Shown piece after piece: positions 6,651-11,415 of a stretch of DNA of 11,415 nt (its first letter is position 1; each line of letters begins with the position of its first letter). The position numbers were made by a program, and so were the translations under genes. The stretch covers positions 1 to 11,415 of the forward strand of contig JAEZJR010000262.1 of NCBI GenBank assembly GCA_023415725.1. The letters are read 5' to 3'. The stretch comes from Acidobacteriota bacterium (GTDB lineage Bacteria > Acidobacteriota > Blastocatellia > Pyrinomonadales > Pyrinomonadaceae). The notes beneath the pieces were generated by a model. It had not been told where the DNA came from and ran no database searches. It saw only the letters and a program-made list of their open reading frames with translations.

Positions 6651-6994
6651 ACGGCGAAGATGAGCGCGGTGAAGAGCGCTCCGGTGAGCATGCCGAGAAT
6701 TGCCATGAACCGTCGGCGTGTGTCGGGGTCGGAGTTCTCATCCGCAAGCCCTCCGTCGACGGCCCTCCATTCGGAATATGCGGTCCAGAACGCCAGCAGC
6801 GAGATCGCCAGAGCGACGACCGTCGCGACATGGTTCCAGGTGTAGTCCATCGCGTAGCACGCCCACTCGGATGTGAGGTAAATGGTCTGAAACTGGATAG
6901 CCCAAATGAGCGGCGGGCCGAGCAGGCCGAACCACAGCCGAAGAGCCCGTGGAGGGTCGGCGGTTACGGTCTCGGCTTTGAGCTTTTTAGACAT
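6611..6994 (-). CDS. Small three-helix membrane protein of the oxidase operon, function unknown
   Basis: A 127-residue integral membrane protein with three hydrophobic spans (about residues 20-41, 55-74 and 96-118), a charged N-terminus (MSKKLKAET) and a hydrophilic loop DGGLADENSDPDTRRR between spans two and three. It has one Cys near the end of span one (C46) and one near the C-terminus (C125). I do not recognise a named domain. The start is 3 bases after the subunit III stop and the end overlaps ctaG by 40 bases, so it is translated with the oxidase genes. It may be a small oxidase subunit (a subunit IV-like or degenerate subunit III-like protein) or an assembly factor. Its position between subunit III and ctaG is the main support for either idea. 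Confidence 0.8.
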   Translation of the reverse strand: MSKKLKAETVTADPPRALRLWFGLLGPPLIWAIQFQTIYLTSEWACYAMDYTWNHVATVVALAISLLAFWTAYSEWRAVDGGLADENSDPDTRRRFMAILGMLTGALFTALIFAVWLPTLTGVPCGK

Positions 6995-6997
6995 AGG

Positions 6998-7642
6998 TCA
7001 GATCATCCGCGGGACGAGGTAAACGATCGGGAAGAGGATGACCCACATCCCGACGATCCAGTACCAGTAAACGGCCGCGACGGTCAGGTCGACGGCGTGT
7101 TTGTCGTCGAGGCCCTTTATGTACAGCCAGAAAGTCAGGTAAATATCCTCGCAGGTCAGAACGATCAGGTGGAACATGTGCAGCCCGAGCACCATCCACG
7201 CCGCCGAACCGTAGGCGTTATCGTTCCATTTGAAATAGAGCGAATCGAACTCGTAATAGCGAACGAGGACCAGCACGATGTTGATCGCGAGCGTGATGGG
7301 CAGCAGGATCTTTATCGACTTCACGTCGCGTCGGCGGGCGGCGAGGTCGAGCATGATCGCCGGGATCAAGCTGAGAAGTAAGAGCCCGAGCCCGACCAGC
7401 GGCAGCTGCAGGGCGGGATCCGAGTTCAGCAGCACCGGGAAATCGTTCACCCGCGGCGGAGGGAACGGGCGGATGTTCATCACAGTGGTGAAATAGATCG
7501 CGATCATCACGCCGAACATGGCGGTCTCGATGAACAAGCCGATCAGGTTCCCCCACCAGAGCGTTGCTCGATGGTCGAATTCGGTCGACGGCAGGTGCGA
7601 CACATCCAGGGCGGTTTTCGGCAGAAGGTTCTCGGGCGTCAT
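6998..7642 (-). CDS. coxC: Cytochrome c oxidase subunit III (short, five-helix form)
   Basis: Heme-copper oxidase subunit III (PF00510), 214 aa, integral membrane. It carries the conserved helix-embedded Glu (GLFIETAMFG, E39), the GLHMFHL motif around H155 and H158, and the terminal aromatic helix VYWYWIVGMWVILFPIVYL. Five hydrophobic spans are visible instead of seven. The first two helices of classical subunit III are missing, matching the two extra helices at the C-terminus of subunit I in the upstream gene, a division known from Bacillus-type caa3 oxidases. The ATG overlaps the subunit I stop (ATGA at 7639-7642) and is preceded by GAGGAGGTT at 8 bases, so translation is coupled and efficient. 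It supports stability and proton supply of subunit I. Confidence 0.92.
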   Translation of the reverse strand: MTPENLLPKTALDVSHLPSTEFDHRATLWWGNLIGLFIETAMFGVMIAIYFTTVMNIRPFPPPRVNDFPVLLNSDPALQLPLVGLGLLLLSLIPAIMLDLAARRRDVKSIKILLPITLAINIVLVLVRYYEFDSLYFKWNDNAYGSAAWMVLGLHMFHLIVLTCEDIYLTFWLYIKGLDDKHAVDLTVAAVYWYWIVGMWVILFPIVYLVPRMI

Positions 7643-9615
7643 GCGAGCTTAACCTCCTCTTCGTAAACCGGGTTGTCCTTTTCAGGGGAATAAGGCGGGC
7701 GGTGCTCGGAGCTGTTGCTCCAGAACCAGCCGAACAGCACGAGGAAACTCGCACCCATCCCGAGCGGGATCGACCACGGCGTGAACGCGAACCCGATGAA
7801 CGACGCACCGGTGACGAGGCTTTGCAAAAGCGGGAAGATCGACGGCTTCACGATGGCGTAGCGGTGTTCGGGAGATGCATCGTGGATGGTGGTGCAGAGC
7901 ATCTCGCGCACCTTGGTGTGAAGGCCGGTGACAACGGGGGCGTCTTCGGTGCGTTCCCAGACGGCGTGGCGGCCCTCGACGACGGGGATGTTCTGGAAGT
8001 TGTAGGGGCGGGGCGGCGAATCGGCCATCCACTCGAGCGTGTCGGCCCCCCAAGGGTTATTCGATGCGGGCTCGCCGGCGAGGAGGCTCTGGATGACGTT
8101 CATTATAAAGACGAGCACGCCTAGGCCCATGATGCCGGCGCCGACGGTGGCGAGCATGTTCAGGTCGCCCCAGCCGGTCTCGGCGACGTAGGTGTAAACG
8201 CGTCGGGGCATACCGTCGATGCCGAGGAAGTGCATCGGGAAGAAGACCAGGAAGAAACCGGTGAAGAGCAGGACAAAGTTGATCTTGCCCAAGGTTTCGT
8301 TCAGCATCCGCCCGGTGAACTTCGGAAACCAGTAATAGATCGCTCCGATGAGAGGGAAGACCGCGCCGCCGATCAGGACGTGGTGGAAATGGGCGACGAC
8401 AAAGAAGGTGTCGTGCAGTTGCAGATCGAGCGGTACGCTCGCAAGCATTACACCGGTCAATCCGCCCATCACGAAGATCGCGAAGAATCCGAAGACGAAA
8501 AGAAGCGGGACTTTGATATTCATCCGTCCGAGCCAGAGCGTGGCGAGCCAGCAGAAGATCTGGACGCCGTTCGGGACGACGATGAGCATGCTGGCGGCGG
8601 TGAAGATGCTCTGCCCGAGCTTCGGGAGCGGCGTGGTGAACATATGGTGCACCCACACGCCGAAGCCGATGAACCCGGTGGCGATCATCGTGAGCACCAA
8701 AGCGGTGTACCCGAACGTCTTACGCCGCGAGAAAGTGGTGATGATCTGCGAGACGAACCCGGTCGCGGGGATGAAGATGATGTAAACCTCAGGGTGGCCG
8801 AAGAACCAGAAAAGGTGCTGCCAAAGGATGGGGTCGCCACCCTCGGACACGTTGAAGAAATGCGTGCTGACGTCGGTGAGGCGGTCCATCGAGAGCAGCG
8901 TGGAGCCGAGCATCACCGCGGGCATCGCGAAGACGATCATGAACGATGTGACCACCTGGGCCCAGACGAAGAGGGGAATGCGGTTCAGCGACATCCCCGG
9001 AGCACGCTGCTTCATCACGGTGACGATGATGTTGACGGCGCCGACGAGTGCGGCGATCTCCGTGAGGCTGACCATCTGCGACCAAAGGTCGACACGTTTG
9101 CCGGGGCCGAACTCAGGGCCTGATAGCGGGACGTAAGAGAACCAGCCGGCGTCGGGGCCGATGTTCAGCAGCAGAGCTGTGAACAGCAGAATTCCGCCGA
9201 TCAGGTAGACGTAATATCCGTAAAGGTTCATCCGCGGGAACGCGACGTTCCGCGTGCCGACCATAAGCGGAACCAGATAGAGGCCCATCCCTTCCATCAC
9301 CGGAACGGCGAAGAGGAACATCATCGCGGAGCCGTGCGTGGTGAAGAACTGGTTGTACATGTCCGGGCCGAGGACGTCGTTCTCGGGGCGCGAGAGTTGC
9401 AATCGCATCGCGAGGGCTAGAAGCCCCGCGAGGGCGAAGAAAATGAACGCCGTGACAACGGTGCGGAGGCCGACGGATTTGTGGTCGGTGTTGGTGAGCC
9501 AGCCGTAGAATCCTTTCTTCGGCGCCCATGTCTCCTCGAGGTCGAGGCGCTCCTTCTCGAGCGTTTCCTCGGTGAGTTCGGGGGATTGTTTCTTTTCGAG
9601 TTCCGATTCCAGCAT
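7639..9615 (-). CDS. coxA: Cytochrome c oxidase subunit I (caa3-type, D- and K-channel residues replaced)
   Basis: Catalytic subunit of a heme-copper oxygen reductase, 658 aa. All metal ligands are present: H94 (low-spin heme, THGSAMM), CuB ligands H274 and H323-H324, the cross-link Tyr278 in GHPEVY, and H409/H411 in AHFHH for the two hemes. The Glu in GHPEVY (E276) marks an A1-like enzyme. The proton-channel residues are unusual when aligned to Rhodobacter/Paracoccus numbering: D132 is N123 (TRNVAFPRMN), N121 is L112, and the K-channel T359 and K362 are N349 and Q352 (VPNGVQIFCW), while N139 (N130) and S299 (S289) are kept. After the 12-helix core come a soluble stretch of about 70 residues and two more helices (about 592-633), replacing the first helices of subunit III. 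The start at 9615 is 4 bases after the subunit II stop. The gene symbol is generic. Confidence 0.96.
   Translation of the reverse strand: MLESELEKKQSPELTEETLEKERLDLEETWAPKKGFYGWLTNTDHKSVGLRTVVTAFIFFALAGLLALAMRLQLSRPENDVLGPDMYNQFFTTHGSAMMFLFAVPVMEGMGLYLVPLMVGTRNVAFPRMNLYGYYVYLIGGILLFTALLLNIGPDAGWFSYVPLSGPEFGPGKRVDLWSQMVSLTEIAALVGAVNIIVTVMKQRAPGMSLNRIPLFVWAQVVTSFMIVFAMPAVMLGSTLLSMDRLTDVSTHFFNVSEGGDPILWQHLFWFFGHPEVYIIFIPATGFVSQIITTFSRRKTFGYTALVLTMIATGFIGFGVWVHHMFTTPLPKLGQSIFTAASMLIVVPNGVQIFCWLATLWLGRMNIKVPLLFVFGFFAIFVMGGLTGVMLASVPLDLQLHDTFFVVAHFHHVLIGGAVFPLIGAIYYWFPKFTGRMLNETLGKINFVLLFTGFFLVFFPMHFLGIDGMPRRVYTYVAETGWGDLNMLATVGAGIMGLGVLVFIMNVIQSLLAGEPASNNPWGADTLEWMADSPPRPYNFQNIPVVEGRHAVWERTEDAPVVTGLHTKVREMLCTTIHDASPEHRYAIVKPSIFPLLQSLVTGASFIGFAFTPWSIPLGMGASFLVLFGWFWSNSSEHRPPYSPEKDNPVYEEEVKLA
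7651..7659 (-). promoter_or_regulatory. Shine-Dalgarno site for subunit III inside the subunit I gene
   Basis: GAGGAGGTT on the minus strand lies within the last codons of subunit I and 8 bases upstream of the ATG ending at 7642. It confirms the chosen start of subunit III. Confidence 0.7.
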
Positions 9616-9619
9616 TCGG

Positions 9620-10645
9620 TCACTTCAAGTTCTCGAGATACGTGACGAGAGCGTTGAGGTCCTCCTCGGTGTAGGTGTTCATCGGCATCCGAACGCCGGG
9701 TTTTATCTTTTGCGGGTCGGTGATCCAGACCTTCAGGTGGTCGTGAGCGTTGTAGAGCGACGCTGCGGCGATGAAATGGCGGCTCGCGACGTGAGTGAGG
9801 TCGGGGCCGACGCGTGCGCTCGCGGTAGTGCCGGCGACCGCGTGACATTGCGTGCAGACGCTGCGGAGGAATAGCTGCTGGCCGCGCTGCTGGGCCGGGT
9901 CTGTCGGCGGCGGCGGGATCGCACGCTGTCCGGCGGCCCATTTTTCGTAATCCTCCTGCGATTCGACGAACGCGACCAGCCGCATCTTGGCGTGCTGGTA
10001 GCCGCAGAATTCGGCGCATTGCCCGAAGAATGTGCCGATCTCGTCCGGGCGGAAGAAGAACGTCGATTTGTAGCCGGGGATAAGGTCCATCTTCCCGTGC
10101 ATATTCGGGAGCCAGAAGCTGTGGATGACGTCGAGGGATTGGAGGGTCAGTTTCACCGGGCGGCCGACGGGCAGGTGGAGTTCATTCGCCGTGCGGATGT
10201 TCATGCTAGGGATCGGGTCGCGGTATTCGACGTCCCACCACCATTGATTGCCCGTGATCTGTATCTCGATCGGGGATTGCTCGGTAGAAAGCGTGTTGAT
10301 CGCGCGGCCGGTGCGGAAGCTGAGGATCATCAGCGTGAAAAGGATGATCACCGAAACCCCGACCGCGCCTTTGATGATGTTCGAGGTCCATTGCTCGCTG
10401 ATGGGGTCGGGTTGGGTTTCGGGCGCGGTCTTTTCGTCGGCTTTTTTGCGGCGGAATATCGCAACGGCGAGCACGGCCATCACGATGACGTAGATGACGG
10501 CGGTGATCCAGAAGAAGACCCACCAGAGCGATTCGATGCGGCCGGACTGCACCCCTGCGGAATCGAGAGCGTTCTGTGATCCCCCGCAGGCGGCGAGAGC
10601 CGCCGTACCCAGAAGGGTCGTCATTTTCGCTATCGCTCTTTTCAT
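9620..10645 (-). CDS. coxB: Cytochrome c oxidase subunit II with fused cytochrome c domain
   Basis: Electron-entry subunit of a caa3-type oxidase, 341 aa. The N-terminal lipoprotein signal ends LAAC (Cys20), followed by two transmembrane helices (about 40-64 and 92-111). The cupredoxin domain has the aromatic electron-entry patch GNQWWWDVEY (132-141) and a complete CuA site: H175, C210, E212, C214, H218 and M221 (CAEFCGYQHAKM). A C-terminal class I cytochrome c follows, with heme motif CTQCH at 264-268 and axial Met in RMPMNTY (M320 or M322). The start ATG overlaps the stop of the upstream cytochrome gene (ATGA at 10642-10645). Electrons from the lipoprotein cytochrome would enter at the fused heme or CuA and pass to subunit I. 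Confidence 0.95.
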   Translation of the reverse strand: MKRAIAKMTTLLGTAALAACGGSQNALDSAGVQSGRIESLWWVFFWITAVIYVIVMAVLAVAIFRRKKADEKTAPETQPDPISEQWTSNIIKGAVGVSVIILFTLMILSFRTGRAINTLSTEQSPIEIQITGNQWWWDVEYRDPIPSMNIRTANELHLPVGRPVKLTLQSLDVIHSFWLPNMHGKMDLIPGYKSTFFFRPDEIGTFFGQCAEFCGYQHAKMRLVAFVESQEDYEKWAAGQRAIPPPPTDPAQQRGQQLFLRSVCTQCHAVAGTTASARVGPDLTHVASRHFIAAASLYNAHDHLKVWITDPQKIKPGVRMPMNTYTEEDLNALVTYLENLK

Positions 10646-11193
10646 TCGGGTCTTTCGGCGGACGGCGGAATGACCGCATCGTTCGGTTTTTCGCGGTCCT
10701 TCGAGTTCTCAGGCTCCTTGACCTGCATGTTATCGTTGCGTCCCGGTGCGGCGTCTTTGGGTACCTGGCCGCTGAGGCTGCGCACGTATGCGGCGAGCTG
10801 CCAGATCTCGTAATCGGGGAGTTTTCCACGGAAGGATGGCATCCCGTTCGGGCGGCCTTCGACGATCGTGCCGAAAACCTGTTCGGGGCGGCTGCCGTAG
10901 ATCCACTTATCGTCCATCAACGCGGGGCCGATCGCCCCGCCGCCATTCGCGTGGCAGCCGGTGCAGTTCATTTGCGAGAAAAGTCGCTTCCCCTCGCCGA
11001 GGGCGTACGCGTTCTCTTCGTATTCGTTAACGACGGCGGGCTGCGGTAGCGGTTCGCCGGGCTGCAGTGTCGAGAGCTGCTTTGAATTGATGCGGTCGGC
11101 CTGCGGCGGTTCGACGCGGAAACCGCGTTCCTCGCGCTCGCAGGCGACGGCGATCAGGGCGACAGACGCGAATATCAGGATCGCGCGTTTCAT
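10642..11193 (-). CDS. Lipoprotein c-type cytochrome (single heme)
   Basis: Periplasmic electron carrier of 183 aa. The N-terminus MKRAILIFASVALIAVAC is a probable lipoprotein signal with Cys18 as anchor, although Ala at -3 makes the lipobox imperfect. After a Pro-rich linker comes one class I cytochrome c fold with heme-binding CTGCH at 77-81 and axial Met in NGMPSF (M118). The C-terminal tail (about 140-183) is charged and disordered-looking. A single heme and its place between the MxaJ-like gene and oxidase subunit II suggest that it takes electrons from a PQQ alcohol dehydrogenase and hands them to the caa3 oxidase, in the role that cytochrome cL/XoxG plays in methylotrophs; orthology to those is not claimed. 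The ATG overlaps the previous stop (ATGA at 11190-11193) and has a near-perfect Shine-Dalgarno. Confidence 0.9.
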   Translation of the reverse strand: MKRAILIFASVALIAVACEREERGFRVEPPQADRINSKQLSTLQPGEPLPQPAVVNEYEENAYALGEGKRLFSQMNCTGCHANGGGAIGPALMDDKWIYGSRPEQVFGTIVEGRPNGMPSFRGKLPDYEIWQLAAYVRSLSGQVPKDAAPGRNDNMQVKEPENSKDREKPNDAVIPPSAERPE

Positions 11194-11415
11194 CGGGTCA
11201 CCTCCTCCGTCAGGGAATGATCGGCACGGGGGACCTTGTAGGACGCGAGTATCGCGTCGATATCCGGGCGGCGACGGTCGAGGATCTGCTCGATCGTGTC
11301 CTTTAGCTGGTCCTCGCCGCGGCGGATGCCGACCGCGATGTCGTATGTGAAGGGCAAATACGGGAGATCGATCTCCGGCGAGACCGGGCGTACGGTGAGC
11401 TTGCCCGGATGCTTG
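11190..11415 (-). CDS. Quinoprotein dehydrogenase-associated periplasmic substrate-binding protein (MxaJ-like), C-terminal fragment
   Basis: Only the last 74 residues are in the window; the gene continues past the right edge. The reading is KHPGKLTVRPVSPEIDLPYL, then a segment with PFTYDIAVGIRRGEDQL, and LDRRRPDIDAILASYKVPRA near the end. The pattern P-x-x-x-D-x-P-x-LPF-x-(Y/F)DIA-x-G-(V/I)RRG and the ending RRRP-IDAIL--Y-VPR are as I recall them for the MxaJ-like family of solute-binding proteins found beside PQQ-dependent methanol and alcohol dehydrogenases. MxaJ-type proteins are thought to help activate or assemble the dehydrogenase rather than to feed an importer. The stop TGA overlaps the ATG of the cytochrome gene. 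The assignment rests on a fragment and on the beta-propeller neighbour in the same operon. Confidence 0.7.
   Translation of the reverse strand, partial: KHPGKLTVRPVSPEIDLPYLPFTYDIAVGIRRGEDQLKDTIEQILDRRRPDIDAILASYKVPRADHSLTEEVTR
11198..11208 (-). promoter_or_regulatory. Strong Shine-Dalgarno for the lipoprotein cytochrome c gene
   Basis: GGAGGAGGTGA on the minus strand, inside the end of the upstream gene and 4 bases before the ATG, matches the anti-Shine-Dalgarno of 16S rRNA almost fully. It suggests this cytochrome is made in higher amount than its neighbours, whose ribosome sites are mostly weaker. Confidence 0.7.

Noticed and set aside
8230..9123. Plus-strand open frame of 297 codons inside subunit I
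   Set aside because: Very high Asp/Glu/Arg content with no motif, antisense to a strongly conserved oxidase gene.

Overview
The window carries six plus-strand genes and then a long minus-strand operon that runs off the right edge. Coding regions are GC-rich and gene-dense, with no rRNA or tRNA visible. The gene content fits an aerobic, soil-type Gram-negative bacterium: lipoprotein cytochromes, a caa3-type oxidase and partner genes of PQQ-dependent alcohol oxidation. The intergenic repeats (CACGGAA/TTCCGTG units, purine-rich GGGGAAGAG inverted repeats, GC-rich hairpins) remind me of Acidobacteriota, class Blastocatellia. That placement is recollection and inference, not something the sequence proves.

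Left part (1-4676, plus strand): a secreted NodB-fold polysaccharide deacetylase; a FAD-dependent DAO-family oxidoreductase in the same reading frame, separated from it only by a TAG stop and with no normal start codon in front of its FAD-binding motif; a 324-bp intergenic region full of hairpins and short repeats; a histone-deacetylase-superfamily hydrolase; a small protein with two different CxxC zinc-ribbon modules and its own plausible extended -10 promoter; and a crotonase-fold protein (enoyl-CoA hydratase/isomerase, PaaG-like active site) whose start lies just downstream of a 25-bp imperfect inverted repeat. These genes share no obvious pathway.

Right part (4681-11415, minus strand): a compact eight-gene operon. 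In transcription order it has a periplasmic substrate-binding protein of the quinoprotein-dehydrogenase-associated (MxaJ-like) type (C-terminal 74 residues only), a lipoprotein cytochrome c, oxidase subunit II with a fused cytochrome c domain, subunit I, a short subunit III, a 127-residue three-helix membrane protein of unknown function, a CtaG-type assembly protein, and a seven-bladed YVTN beta-propeller like those linked to PQQ-dependent catabolism. Three junctions are ATGA overlaps and the others are short gaps or one 40-bp overlap, so the genes are almost certainly co-transcribed. The inferred job is to carry electrons from a periplasmic PQQ alcohol dehydrogenase (probably encoded beyond the right edge) through the cytochrome c to a dedicated terminal oxidase.

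The most notable observation is in subunit I. All heme and copper ligands, the cross-link Tyr and the channel-end Glu are present, but the D-channel entrance Asp is Asn (N123) and the K-channel Lys is Gln (Q352). The oxidase should therefore reduce oxygen but may pump protons poorly, not at all, or by another route.
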